Shown in pieces: positions 40,592 to 49,873 of a DNA stretch of 64,000 nucleotides. Below the pieces are notes generated by a model. The model was not told the DNA's origin. It was given only the letters and a program-made list of their open reading frames with translations, and did not search any database. A program made the translations under genes and the position numbers. This stretch comes from JALXDT01 sp964634755 (lineage in GTDB: Bacteria > Acidobacteriota > Aminicenantia > JAMOAD01), in NCBI GenBank assembly GCA_964634755.1, contig CAZWJH010000004.1:1-64000 (forward strand), given 5' to 3'. Position 1 is the stretch's first letter; each line of letters opens with the position of its first letter.

Positions 40592-42048
40592 AGAAAGTAT
40601 TATTGTTTATATTATTGTTTATATGTGTATTTTCTTTGGGATTTTCTACAAATCTTATATGGTGGTTTAAGGTTAATGGTGAAAATAAGTGGCTTAGTAT
40701 AGCTATTCCATTCCTTCTTTACAATTTTTCGGAAGGAGAAAATTACCTTTTAGGCTTGAACTTTCCTGATTCCTCTGATGAAGACGTAAAGATATCTGAA
40801 AATGTTAGTTTTGGTTATGTCCTAAAGAGAGGAATGGAGTTAAAAGTGAATAATGTTTATACTGGACGTATAACTGAATCCTCACATGGGATAGAATTAA
40901 AGATAAAAGAATTTAATCTGAAAAATTTGAAAATGAACAAATATATCTTTTCCCAAGCGAATGTTGGGTCTCTTTTAAATTCATTTGTTAGGTTTTTAAA
41001 GAAAGATTTTTCCCGGAATTTAAAAAAAGATGAATTAAAGGTTATGGCTGAAGCTATAAGAAAATACAATAGTGAAAGAATGAAAGCTATTGAAGAGGGA
41101 CTTTCTAAATTTCCTTCTTCAATTTTTTTAAGGGAGATTTATTTAAAAGAGCTAATAGAAGAGGAGGATTATGAAAAGATCATAGATTTTTTGGATACTC
41201 CAAAAACAATGGGAGAGTATAGGATAAAGATATACTCTTTAATAAAAGTTGGAGATTTCCCCGAGGCAGAAAAACTTTTGGAACTTATTAAAAATAAAAC
41301 AGCCTGTGATTTTAATAATTATGCTATTCTTATTATTTTGTCCAATGGGAATAGAGCAGCTGCCCGCGAGAATTTTATGAGGGCGGAGAGTTTCTCGCCG
41401 AGAGATTGGAGAATCTATTACAATTATTCTCTTTTCGAATTTATGGAAAGCAATAATAAAAAGGCAAAAGAGGAAATAGTAAAATCTGTTAAAACCTCTT
41501 TTCGCTTGCCTGTGCAAATAGAATTGTTTAAGAGAATCGTGAATATGAGTAGTGAAATTTCTGGGTTCGGACTTACAACCAAAAAGGAAGTACTTTTAAA
41601 AAATATTTTGGATTCCATCTCATTTTTTTCTCCGGATGAGAATCCTGAATTCATGCCAATTCTTAATGAAGAAATACCAGTAAAAAAAGATGTCTATTAT
41701 TTCAATGAGGGGATTAATTCTCTTTCCTCTGGTGATTATTATATGTCAAAGAAGCTATTAAAAAGATATTTGTTTCAAGACCCCCTTAACGATAAAGTAT
41801 TTTATACTCTTGCTCTTGCTAATTATTATTTGGGAGATTATAAAAGTGCTCTTGTAAATGTAGAAACAGCTTTACTTTTAAAACATAGGCTTTTGTATGA
41901 ACTTCTTCGCTTAGAAATATTTTACAGATTAACAGAGATTAGCAAATTTAACTCTCTTTACAAAAGACTAAAAGAGCTTTATCCAGCTAATAGTGATATT
42001 GACAAAATTTATAACCATGAGGATTTTAGGTTTCCTCTTGCAAAGTAA
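40588..42048 (+). CDS. Exported TPR-repeat protein
   Basis: 486 residues. Signal peptide at residues 1-20 (VLLFILLFICVFSLGFS). The middle and C-terminal halves contain degenerate tetratricopeptide pairs, clearest at residues 345-450 (YYFNEGINSLSSGDYYMSKKLLKRY, VFYTLALANYYLGDYKSALVNVETAL in segments). No enzymatic motif. It overlaps the phosphatase by 4 bases and ends the mtnP operon. Likely a periplasmic scaffold; function unknown. Confidence 0.65.
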   Translation: MKKVLLFILLFICVFSLGFSTNLIWWFKVNGENKWLSIAIPFLLYNFSEGENYLLGLNFPDSSDEDVKISENVSFGYVLKRGMELKVNNVYTGRITESSHGIELKIKEFNLKNLKMNKYIFSQANVGSLLNSFVRFLKKDFSRNLKKDELKVMAEAIRKYNSERMKAIEEGLSKFPSSIFLREIYLKELIEEEDYEKIIDFLDTPKTMGEYRIKIYSLIKVGDFPEAEKLLELIKNKTACDFNNYAILIILSNGNRAAARENFMRAESFSPRDWRIYYNYSLFEFMESNNKKAKEEIVKSVKTSFRLPVQIELFKRIVNMSSEISGFGLTTKKEVLLKNILDSISFFSPDENPEFMPILNEEIPVKKDVYYFNEGINSLSSGDYYMSKKLLKRYLFQDPLNDKVFYTLALANYYLGDYKSALVNVETALLLKHRLLYELLRLEIFYRLTEISKFNSLYKRLKELYPANSDIDKIYNHEDFRFPLAK

Positions 42049-42079
42049 AATCTTTTTAAGACAAAAACATTATCTTTTC

Positions 42080-42108
42080 TTGACGCTCTGAGGTAATTGA
42101 AATATAAT
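42080..42108 (+). promoter_or_regulatory. Consensus promoter of the GT39/GT2 operon
   Basis: TTGACG (42080-42085), 17-base spacer, TATAAT (42103-42108); leader of about 55 bases with AGAGGTGAG as SD. Confidence 0.75.
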
Positions 42109-42169
42109 CATACCTCTGTCTTTTGCTTGTTTAGTAGACAAGAGGCTTAAGTGAAGAGGTGAGAATAAT

Positions 42170-44043
42170 ATGTCAAAAGCTTTTAAAGACAAACGCTTGC
42201 TGCTGGGGTTGATTTTACTCGCTTTTGTTTTAAGAATAGCTGAGATTGCTTTTGACATAAGAATATTTTCATGTGTTCCTGATGAAAATTATTATACTAA
42301 TGTAATTTATAAAGCTTTCATAAACAATTCCCTGGATATTAATTTTTATTGGTATCCCTCTTTTTTCTTTTACTTTAACCTTATTTTATTTTATGTCTTT
42401 CATTTTATAGTTAAATTTATTTTAATTTTTTTAAAACTCTGGCATCCTCTTACTTTTGCTATTCAAGAAGATATGTTTTATATATTAAAAGTTTTTATCA
42501 GGAGTTTTAATGCGATCTTGGGGGCTGTATTAGTATATGTTGTTTACAGAATAGGAAAAGAGTTATTTGATAATGTGTACTATTCCTATGTTTCAGCTTT
42601 TTTAGTGGCAATTAATTTCCAATATTATAAACTCTCACATTGCAAAACCTGATATATTACACACTCTTTTAACACAAATTGTGATACTTTTATCGCTTAT
42701 GTTTTATGGTAATGGGGAAAAGAAATTTTTTTATTTAGCGATAATATTTTCGGCACTATCAGCGGGAACAAAAGTTTTGGGAGGAATCTCTGTAATAATT
42801 CCTATGTACATGCTATTTCTAAAAAAGATTAAGGATAAAGAAGTAGGAAAATTTGTATTGGATTCTTTTGTTGCTTTTTTTATCTGGATTGCTACTTTTT
42901 TGATTTCAACACCTTTTATTGTTTTAAAGTTTTCAAATGCAAAAGAAGTTTTTAATTTTTACAAAAACCTTTCTCATGTAAAACATTACTCATATCTTTA
43001 TTATGAAAAGTTTTCAAGGTTTCTGAATATCCAGAGAAACATTTATACAGTTCCGGAAATTATTTTCATTGTTTTCTCTATAATATTTTTAACTTATGTT
43101 CTTTTTAAAAAGAAAGATATAAAATTAAGCTGTATTTATCTATTTTCTCTTTTATATCTGATAATTGGGTTATTTAAGAATTTTTTTAATGCGAGGTATT
43201 ATTTACCTGTTGTTCCTTCAGTAATTATTCTTATGATATCAGGTTTTTATTATTTGGAAAGGATTGTTAGGAAAAAGACTCTTGTTAGGTTTCTTGTAAT
43301 CTTAATGGTTTTCTTTCCTGCAGTTAGAGGAATAAAGGCAAGTGTAGGATTTGTCCTCAAAACTACACAGGAAGAGAGCTATGATTTTTTGTAGACCCCT
43401 GATAATACATTTTATGCTTTTGAAATTATGACAGGTAGTGTTTTTTAAAAAAATAACAGAGCTGTAATGTTTCTCGGGAGAAGATTGCCCAAATTTTATA
43501 ATGAATCAAGAATAACCTTTGTTGTTCATAATGTAAATAATTATAATATGTTTTTCAAATATCCAGAAGGCCAAAAGGCATTAAAAAAACTTTATGATAA
43601 CTATCAATGGATTTTTAAACACAGTGTTCTAATGAAGATTATTGAGAAGGAACCTATTGATTTTTTAAACCCTAAAAATTGAATTTCTGAAATTAGTGGA
43701 TTATTCTCCAGTAAAGGCAGATTCATTTTTAACATTAAAAGGTAAAGTTAGAAATAAGTCTGAGTGCCATTTTTGGATAATGAGTGGAAATAAAATATTA
43801 TATTCTATTAAACCTAAATCAAGTGTTTTCATAAAAAAAAGATTCGGCTTAAATTCTTATAAAGGAAAAAGTATTTTTTTCTTTGCTTCGATAAAAAAAG
43901 ATTATTGTAGATCTCAGAGAGGGTTTTTGTTTATTGATATAGAATTTGATTATCAAAAAGGTGATAACATAATTTATTTTTCAGAAAAGAGAAAGGTGAA
44001 ACCAAATGAACCTTTAATTTTATATTTAGGGGAGAAAAGATGA
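42170..44043 (+). pseudogene. GT39/PMT-like membrane glycosyltransferase with four lesions
   Basis: The pieces 42170-42652, 42681-43394, 43467-43682 and 43696-44043 join into one protein of about 620 residues. The N-terminus has multiple membrane helices and the PDENYY motif (GT39 catalytic Asp-Glu), and the second piece begins SHIAKPDILHT, a GT39 hallmark. Lesions: an extra A at 42629-42631 (AAC TCT CAC read as AAACTC), in-frame TAG 43392-43394, in-frame TAA 43446-43448, and an extra A in the A-run 43674-43678. Deleting one A at each frameshift restores a continuous reading. It would transfer a mannose-like sugar from a polyprenyl-phosphate donor made by the next gene. Degraded, unless the region is badly sequenced. 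Confidence 0.82.
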
Positions 44044-44753
44044 ATGTTCTTATTTTTATTCCTACTTATAATGAAGCTGATAATATCCTGATTTTATTGG
44101 ATAAAATTTTTAAAATAGATGATAAATTCAGAGTACTTCTTGTAGACGATAATTCTCCAGATGGAACAGCCGAGATCGTAAGAAATACTTATAGGGAAGA
44201 CAGGGTAAAAGTAGTTGTAAGAACAGAGAAAAGAGGAAGGGGGTATGTGGGAATTTACGGATTTAGGAAAGCGTTGGAAATTGGTTTTGATAAATTAATT
44301 GAAATGGATGGAGATTTATCCCATTCTCCGGAGTTTTTACCGGCTTTGTTAGGGGAATCAGAAAAATATGACATAGTAATAGGCTCACGGTTTGTTAAAG
44401 GGGGAAAGGATAAAGAAAGGGGTTTTTTAAGGGAATTTATAAGTTTTTTTGCAAGAGAATATATATCTTTGACTCTTGGTTTAAAGGTAAAAGACATAAC
44501 TTCAGGATTTAGAGTTTTTAACCCAGAAGTAATTGAAAAAGTTTTACCCCACCTAACTGTCAATGATCCTTTTATTGTTGCAGAATTCCTTTACTGGGCT
44601 AATAGATATGGTTTTTCTATAAAGGAAGTACCTATCTATTTTTATAACAGACAAAAGGGTAATTCAAAGCTTAATGCTAAGATCCTTATTACATATTTAT
44701 TCAAAGTAGTTAAATTAGCCGTCAAAGGGAGGAAAGTTAAGATATCTTTTTAA
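44040..44753 (+). CDS. Polyprenol-phosphate mannosyltransferase (DPM1-like GT2)
   Basis: 237 residues. FIPTYNEADNI, LLVDDNSPDGTAE, TEKRGRGYVGIYGFRKALE, EMDGDLSHSPE (DxD) and IGSRFVKGG are the dolichol/polyprenol-phosphate mannose synthase pattern; a C-terminal VPIYFYNRQKGNSKLN block follows. It makes polyprenyl-phosphate-sugar for GT39-type transferases, matching the broken gene directly upstream (4-base ATGA overlap). Short form without C-terminal membrane helices. It converges with the methyltransferase gene, overlapping by 17 bases. Confidence 0.9.
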   Translation: MNVLIFIPTYNEADNILILLDKIFKIDDKFRVLLVDDNSPDGTAEIVRNTYREDRVKVVVRTEKRGRGYVGIYGFRKALEIGFDKLIEMDGDLSHSPEFLPALLGESEKYDIVIGSRFVKGGKDKERGFLREFISFFAREYISLTLGLKVKDITSGFRVFNPEVIEKVLPHLTVNDPFIVAEFLYWANRYGFSIKEVPIYFYNRQKGNSKLNAKILITYLFKVVKLAVKGRKVKISF

Positions 44754-45606
44754 GTAAAACCAGAAGATTCCCTCCGCTTATTTTTATCTCTTTTTGAAAA
44801 AAGAAAGGAAGAAGGGTATTTCTAAGGATTTTTGCTGCTCTTGAAAATAGTCCTGAAGAGTTTAAGCTTATCTGGTTTAAGATATAAGACAATGAATAGT
44901 TTGTGTAAGGTATTTTTTTATAAATGATTTCAAATCCATTTTCTGAGCATAGAAATTCAAAGAATTTAAAATTGTAGTAAAATAAATGAGGAGGATTAAA
45001 ATGTGGCCATCTCTTTCCCAAAATTTTTCTTTGGAGGCTGTCTATGTTAGGAACTAATACCAACCATAACCCTTCTGATTTTAAAATATAGTGAGCCTTT
45101 CTTGTGAATTCCTTAGGTTCCCTGATGTGTTCGAAAAGGGAGATTGAGGTAATTGCACTGAATTCTTCTTTCTGGAAATTTAATTTTAGGAAGTCTCCAT
45201 AGATAATTTTATCCTGGATTTTTTTATTTGAAACTTTCACACTAGAACTCATTTCTATCCCCTTGACATCCCACTCCAGTTCTTGTGCTACTTCAAGAAG
45301 AAATCCCTGGGCTGTTCCTATATCAAGTAATTTTTTTTCATTGGTAGTATTAAACTTTTCAATAAGCTTTATATATCTTTTAAAATCTTCTTTTTTTGTT
45401 AGTTCGAGAGAATTATTATCACCCCAACTTGAAAAATATTCTCCTGAATACATATTAAAAATTTCATCTTCGGAAGGGAATGGGAATTGAAACATTATTT
45501 TACATTTCTCGCATCTGTAGAGATTGGTAATTTTAGATGGGAAATTTTTGTAGATAAGCTTGATATTCCCCTTGCACCAGGGGCACTTTGTTTTCAAATC
45601 TTCCAT
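44737..45606 (-). CDS. SAM-dependent methyltransferase with N-terminal zinc-ribbon-like motif
   Basis: 289 residues. An N-terminal four-Cys motif (CPWCKG...YRCEKCK) is followed by a class I methyltransferase: LLDIGTAQGFLLEVAQ (SAM motif I), GIEMSSS, GDFLKLNF, SLFEHIREP and a VPNIDSLQRKILGKRWPHFNPPHLFYY block. This combination is common among glycan or C-methyl sugar methyltransferases in surface polysaccharide clusters. Its ATG shares one base with the hldD stop. Substrate unknown. Confidence 0.8.
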   Translation of the reverse strand: MEDLKTKCPWCKGNIKLIYKNFPSKITNLYRCEKCKIMFQFPFPSEDEIFNMYSGEYFSSWGDNNSLELTKKEDFKRYIKLIEKFNTTNEKKLLDIGTAQGFLLEVAQELEWDVKGIEMSSSVKVSNKKIQDKIIYGDFLKLNFQKEEFSAITSISLFEHIREPKEFTRKAHYILKSEGLWLVLVPNIDSLQRKILGKRWPHFNPPHLFYYNFKFFEFLCSENGFEIIYKKIPYTNYSLSYILNQISLNSSGLFSRAAKILRNTLLPFFFQKEIKISGGNLLVLLKKIS

Positions 45607-46598
45607 TAGAGTACTTCTTTATTTTTTTCTCTATTTATTATTTCTCTGTAATATTCCTTTATCCCCTCACGAAGTTTTGTAAAAGGAAAATCTTTAAGCC
45701 ATTTGGGTATATTTGCTTTCGTAAGGAATTGGAACTTCCCTTTTAAATTTTCAGGAAAAGAGATTAACTCAATATAATCTTTATTCTCTTTTTTTGAAGA
45801 GATCTTTCCATAATCTTTCAAAATATCTATAACCATATTTGCAAGATCTGTATGAGAAGTAGAAATTCCTGTCCCAAGATCATATATACCGTTTGAGATT
45901 TTTTTATCAAGAATTTTTGTTAAAATTTCTACATTGTCTTTTACCCATAGATAATCTCTTTTAATTTTATCTCCATTCTCAAATAATTTTATTTTTCCGT
46001 ATTTTGTTATAAATTCTTAAAATCTGTAAACAAGAGAAGCATTTTCTCCCTTGTGATATTCTCCGGGACCGTATGTGTTGAAAAACCGAAATCCCAGAAT
46101 TTGGGAATTGATTTCTCTTTTTTTTAAAATTATAGCGAGATGTTTTTCAAACATCTTTTTTGAAAGAGCATAAATATTATGAGGTTTGTCTTCAATGTTT
46201 TTGTTTTTCTCTTTCAAAAATTTATTTCCATATATAGCAGAAGATGATGCGAATACAAAAGTAATTTTATTTTTTAATGAAAAAGAGAGCCATTCTTTTG
46301 AATGTTCGAAGTTTAATTCTACCATTTTGTTTGAGTCTGAATCTAAAACATCGGAGTTTGCTCTCAAATGGAAAATTGCCTTTATCCTTACTTCTTTTAT
46401 CTTTTTTATTATCTTTTCAATTCCAATTTTGTAATTGATAAAATCATAAAAAGTAAGATCTTTTAGGTTTTCCCACTTTCCTGCTTTTTTAAGACTATCT
46501 ACTATTATAATTTTATCAATTCCCTTTGTATTTAACTCTTTTACAAGATTAGAACCTATAAAACCTGCTCCACCTGTTACTATAATAGTTTCTTTCAT
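45606..46598 (-). pseudogene. hldD: ADP-heptose 6-epimerase-like gene with an in-frame TAA
   Basis: The sequence reads as HldD (RfaD): TIIVTGGAGFIGSNLVKELN with the Rossmann motif, VDSLKKAGKWENLKDL, ASSSAIYG (catalytic Ser), YALSKKMFEK (catalytic Tyr-x3-Lys), QILGFRFFNTYGPGEYHKG. A TAA at 46017-46019 follows LVYRF, and the same frame continues EFITKYGKIKLFENG...KRDYLWVKDNVE... YDLGTG...FPENLKGKFQFLTKA to 45606, matching the HldD C-terminus. One base change (for example AAA to TAA) explains it. I place the start at 46598 with no SD. HldD makes the L,D-heptose of LPS inner core, so loss would matter. Confidence 0.8.
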
Positions 46599-46604
46599 AA
46601 AGAG

Positions 46605-46633
46605 AGAATAATAGAAAATTATTAACTTGTCAA
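46605..46633 (-). promoter_or_regulatory. Promoter of hldD, leaderless arrangement
   Basis: Minus strand TTGACA (46628-46633), 17-base spacer, TATTCT (46605-46610), 6 bases, ATG at 46598. Confidence 0.6.
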
Positions 46634-46652
46634 TTATTTCCACTTTTTTCTC

Positions 46653-46681
46653 TTGAGTAGATTGATTAGATAAAATATAAT
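46653..46681 (+). promoter_or_regulatory. Promoter of mobA with very short leader
   Basis: TTGAGT (46653-46658), 17-base spacer, TATAAT (46676-46681). Eleven bases separate the -10 from the first ATG (46693), so the leader would be about 4-5 bases with no SD; the second ATG is at 46696. Confidence 0.6.
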
Positions 46682-46692
46682 AAAGAAGATTA

Positions 46693-47295
46693 ATGATGAA
46701 TACAGATATTTCTATAGCAATTCTTGCGGGAGGAGAGAGTAAGAGATTTGGTAAAGATAAATTATCTCTTTTATTTGAGGGAAAAACTTTTCTTGAAAAT
46801 TTGGTGGGGAAATTAAAAGAGTTTTCGGATGATATTATAATTATTGGAAGGGAATATCCGGGGTTTCCTTATTGTAAGGATGCTTATGACACAAGGGCTT
46901 CAATAGTGGGAATTTATACTGCTCTTGAATGTGCGAAAAATGATTATGTCTTTGTAGTAGCAGGTGATCTTCCCCTTCTTTCAAAAGAACTTGTTAGATT
47001 TTTAATTGAAAATATTTCTTCTGAATATGATATTATAGTTCCTATGGTAAGAGGATATTATGAGCCTCTTGTGGCAATATATTCAAAAAGAATTAAGGAA
47101 CTAATAAGAAGACGAATTGTTTCGGGGAATTTTAAGGTTTCCGATATATTTAAAGAAGGTAGAATATCTGTTATTGAGGAAGCTCAAATAAGAGAAATAG
47201 ATGAGGATATGCTTTCTTTTTTTAATGTAAACACAATAGATGATTATAGATATTTGATAGAAAACTTCGAAAAAATCAAAAATTCAGCGAAATGA
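46693..47295 (+). CDS. mobA: Molybdenum cofactor guanylyltransferase
   Basis: 200 residues. MobA attaches GMP to molybdopterin. The nucleotidyltransferase signature AILAGGESKRFGKDK is at residues 9-23, VAGDLPLLS supplies the metal-binding Asp, and PMVRGYYEPLVAIYSK and NVNTIDDY are MobA-like. It is a lone gene, but the window also has the AOR cofactor operon, so the cofactor pathway is present. AOR uses bis-pterin without nucleotide in archaea, so a GMP-form enzyme elsewhere in the genome is probable (inference). It converges with the RsbU-like gene, overlapping by 20 bases. Confidence 0.88.
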   Translation: MMNTDISIAILAGGESKRFGKDKLSLLFEGKTFLENLVGKLKEFSDDIIIIGREYPGFPYCKDAYDTRASIVGIYTALECAKNDYVFVVAGDLPLLSKELVRFLIENISSEYDIIVPMVRGYYEPLVAIYSKRIKELIRRRIVSGNFKVSDIFKEGRISVIEEAQIREIDEDMLSFFNVNTIDDYRYLIENFEKIKNSAK

Positions 47296-48613
47296 TAGTA
47301 AGATCATCTTTTAATTTAATTTTTTGACCCCCGGTAAGAAGCTCGTGCATTTTTTTGATATTATAGTTACTTTTTTTGTAGTACTTTTTTACACCATTAA
47401 TTCCTATTTCTTTGGAATTCTTTTCAAATTCTGAAAGACCATCGGTGAAAAGAAGAATTTTATCATTTTTTTCAATCCTTATTTTCCCATTGTTGCCCTC
47501 AATTTTTTCAAACATCCCAAGAAAATAGCTCCCTTCATTTAATTCAAATATTTTCCCGCTTTTTTTGAATAATAGAGCAGGTAAATGACCTGCATTAAAA
47601 TATTCTATAAACTCTCCCTTTTTATCTATCTTGAGAATTATAAATGTTAAATACATTTCAGAGCGAGTAATTGAAAGGAGTACTTTATTTAATCTTTTTA
47701 TTATAGATTTTAAATCTTTTCTTCCTCCTTTTAGAAGGGAGCGAACGCTTGCCTGTGCGGATGCCATAATAAGAGCTGCAGAAATACCTTTGCCTGAAAC
47801 ATCTCCAATTGTGACATAATAATTTTTTTTATCTTCCAAAAAATCATAAAGATCTCCTCCCACTTCATAAGATGTTAGAGCCAAAGCTTCCACCTTTATC
47901 CCTTTCCATTCCGGGTTTTTGAAAGGGAGCATTCTATCCTGAATTTTTTTTGCAATAGATAACTCTTTTCTTATTCTTACCTTTTCAAGATGACTATGAT
48001 AAAGTTCAATGTTATCTAACATTATATTTAGTTGCATAAGAATTGTTTGAACAAAATCTTCCTCTTCAGGAGTTATCTCTATTCCTCCAATTTTATTACC
48101 AATTAAAACTCCTATTCCATTTTGCTTTTCTTTACTTGATATAAAGTATAATTTCGTAAAATTTGGTAAAAAAGAATCATCAATTGATGATATGTTATTT
48201 TTGCAAACTTTTATTTTTTGGAAGATTAATTCTTTGATTTTTTCCTCTTTTGAATAAACACCCCTTTTCTCAAGAATTTCGATTACCTTCCTATTTTTAG
48301 AAAAAATAATGAGTTTATTTACTCCGAGCTGTCCCATGATAAGATTTCTTACCAGGGTGATTAAGACTTTTTTATCAAATGACCAATATGAGGCTGATGT
48401 TAAGTCAAATATTGAATTTATTTCCATCTTTTTTATAAGAAGCTTTTTGTTAAGCTCTTCAATTTTTAGTTTTAATTTATCATTTTCCTCTAAAATATTG
48501 AATAATTCTTTCATGTGTTTTGGAAGGGGGGATTTGATTTCTTCTCTGTTTTTTATTCTCTTTAAAACTTTTTCTACTATTTTAATTTCTTCTTCAGTAA
48601 GTAAAACTTCCAT
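47276..48613 (-). CDS. RsbU-like PP2C/SpoIIE phosphatase
   Basis: 445 residues: an N-terminal helical/coiled segment (ELFNILEENDKLKLKIEELNKK), a GAF-like sensory region (residues 80-210), then the linker RIRKELSIAKKIQDRMLP and SpoIIE phosphatase (VGGDLYDFL, GDVSGKGISAALIM, NAGHLPAL, LLFTDGLSE, KDDLTIISL). It should dephosphorylate the co-encoded STAS protein to reactivate it. It overlaps the RsbW-like gene by 37 bases; GGAAGG precedes the chosen ATG. Confidence 0.88.
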   Translation of the reverse strand: MEVLLTEEEIKIVEKVLKRIKNREEIKSPLPKHMKELFNILEENDKLKLKIEELNKKLLIKKMEINSIFDLTSASYWSFDKKVLITLVRNLIMGQLGVNKLIIFSKNRKVIEILEKRGVYSKEEKIKELIFQKIKVCKNNISSIDDSFLPNFTKLYFISSKEKQNGIGVLIGNKIGGIEITPEEEDFVQTILMQLNIMLDNIELYHSHLEKVRIRKELSIAKKIQDRMLPFKNPEWKGIKVEALALTSYEVGGDLYDFLEDKKNYYVTIGDVSGKGISAALIMASAQASVRSLLKGGRKDLKSIIKRLNKVLLSITRSEMYLTFIILKIDKKGEFIEYFNAGHLPALLFKKSGKIFELNEGSYFLGMFEKIEGNNGKIRIEKNDKILLFTDGLSEFEKNSKEIGINGVKKYYKKSNYNIKKMHELLTGGQKIKLKDDLTIISLNF

Positions 48614-48993
48614 CCTTCCTTTTCCCCTATTTCCAATTTATCAACAAAGTTTTTTATAATAAATAAACCGAAACCTCCTCTCTTTTTTTCTTTTAGTATT
48701 TTGTTAATATTCACTTTAATATTATTGTTATCAAGAGAAAAACTTTTACCTTTGTGTTTTAAAATGATTGAAAGAAGGTTTTTTTTAAATTTTATCTCTA
48801 CAATTATAATTTTATCTTTCTTATTTTCATAAGAATGTTTTATTATATTGGTAAGTGCTTCCTCTGTCGCTATCGCTATTTTTTTCCTCTCCTCTTTCTC
48901 TATATCCTCTGCTTTTAAAAAAGAGTCTAGAAAACTTAATAGTGGGGGGATAAAAATTGGGTTTGAATTAATAGTTATTGAAATTTCTGCCAT
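48577..48993 (-). CDS. RsbW-like anti-sigma factor serine kinase
   Basis: 138 residues, GHKL ATPase. N-box IATEEALTNIIKHSY near residue 40-54; G2-like GGFGLFIIKNFVD; the G1 box is degenerate (LKHKGKSF in place of DxGxG), as in some atypical RsbW relatives. In partner switching it binds and phosphorylates the STAS protein encoded just upstream, and may bind a sigma factor or other target not present here. Three bases separate it from the STAS gene. Confidence 0.8.
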   Translation of the reverse strand: MAEISITINSNPIFIPPLLSFLDSFLKAEDIEKEERKKIAIATEEALTNIIKHSYENKKDKIIIVEIKFKKNLLSIILKHKGKSFSLDNNNIKVNINKILKEKKRGGFGLFIIKNFVDKLEIGEKEGWKFYLLKKKLK

Positions 48994-48996
48994 TCT

Positions 48997-49347
48997 TCAG
49001 AAACTTTGGATTGCATCTTCTAAATTTTCAAAAAAGGACATTATCTTAGGGAATCCAGTAATCTCAAATATTTCTTTAATAACCGAATTGTCCTCTATAT
49101 AAATTTTTATATCACCTCCCTTTTCCCTGATTTCTTCGAGGTATCCTATTATTACTCCGAGCCCAATACTGGAGATGTATTCGAGTTCTTTTAAATTAAG
49201 TATTATTTTAGGAGTTTTACTTATGCAATTTTTTAACTCTTCCTCAAATTGTGGAGATGAGTATGCATTTAAACTGCCATTGAGTTTTATAATACAGATG
49301 TCTCCTTTTAACTCTTTATTTATTTCCAAGTTAGTTTTATTACTCAT
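48997..49347 (-). CDS. STAS-domain anti-sigma factor antagonist (RsbV/SpoIIAA-like)
   Basis: 116 residues, single STAS domain: [44 protein letters not shown] (the phosphorylatable Ser lies in YISSIGLG), then [16 protein letters not shown]. It is the middle element of an RsbV-RsbW-RsbU switch. The start overlaps the ndk stop by 4 bases, so nucleotide metabolism and this switch share one transcript. Confidence 0.9.
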   Translation of the reverse strand: MSNKTNLEINKELKGDICIIKLNGSLNAYSSPQFEEELKNCISKTPKIILNLKELEYISSIGLGVIIGYLEEIREKGGDIKIYIEDNSVIKEIFEITGFPKIMSFFENLEDAIQSF

Positions 49348-49757
49348 ACTCTTTCTATCCTATTAAAGAAGAAGTTGATTTCAATTTTTGCGTTTCCAGG
49401 GGAGTCTGAGCCATGTACAGCATTATTCTGTATAGATGAGCCGTAAAGCTTTCTTATCGTTCCTTCATCAGCCTCTTCTGGATTGGTTGCTCCCATTGTT
49501 TTTCTCCACTCACTTATTGCATTTTCTTTTTCAAGGAGCAAAACAACAACTGGTCCTGATGTCATAAATTTTACAAGATCATTATAAAATGGTCTTTCTT
49601 TATGTACAATGTAAAATTCCTTTGCATCTTTTTCTCTTAAATGAAGCATTTTCATGGCTCTGATTTTAAAGCCCCTTTCCTCAATTATTGTTATTATTTT
49701 GCCCATTAGATTCTTTTTTACAGCATCGGGTTTGATAATTCCAAGAGTTTGTTCCAT
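49344..49757 (-). CDS. ndk: Nucleoside diphosphate kinase
   Basis: 137 residues. Transfers the gamma-phosphate of ATP to NDPs through the phospho-His in NAVHGSDSP (His115). [35 protein letters not shown] and MGATNPEEA are standard. I choose ATG 49757 because it has GGAGGT 5 bases upstream; an in-frame ATG 12 bases earlier lies within that SD. First gene of the ndk-STAS-rsbW-rsbU operon. Confidence 0.95.
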   Translation of the reverse strand: MEQTLGIIKPDAVKKNLMGKIITIIEERGFKIRAMKMLHLREKDAKEFYIVHKERPFYNDLVKFMTSGPVVVLLLEKENAISEWRKTMGATNPEEADEGTIRKLYGSSIQNNAVHGSDSPGNAKIEINFFFNRIERV

Positions 49758-49786
49758 TTTTACCTCCATTTTAAATATCCTAAATT

Positions 49787-49815
49787 ATGTTAAATTTTAT
49801 TTAATTAAAAGTCAA
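49787..49815 (-). promoter_or_regulatory. Promoter of the ndk operon
   Basis: Minus strand TTGACT (49810-49815), 17-base spacer, TAACAT (49787-49792), leader of about 25 bases with a good SD. Confidence 0.55.
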
Positions 49816-49873
49816 GCTATATCTGGCTCTTTCAATTGGTTTTTATTGCATATCATATGCTTTTGTAATTAAG

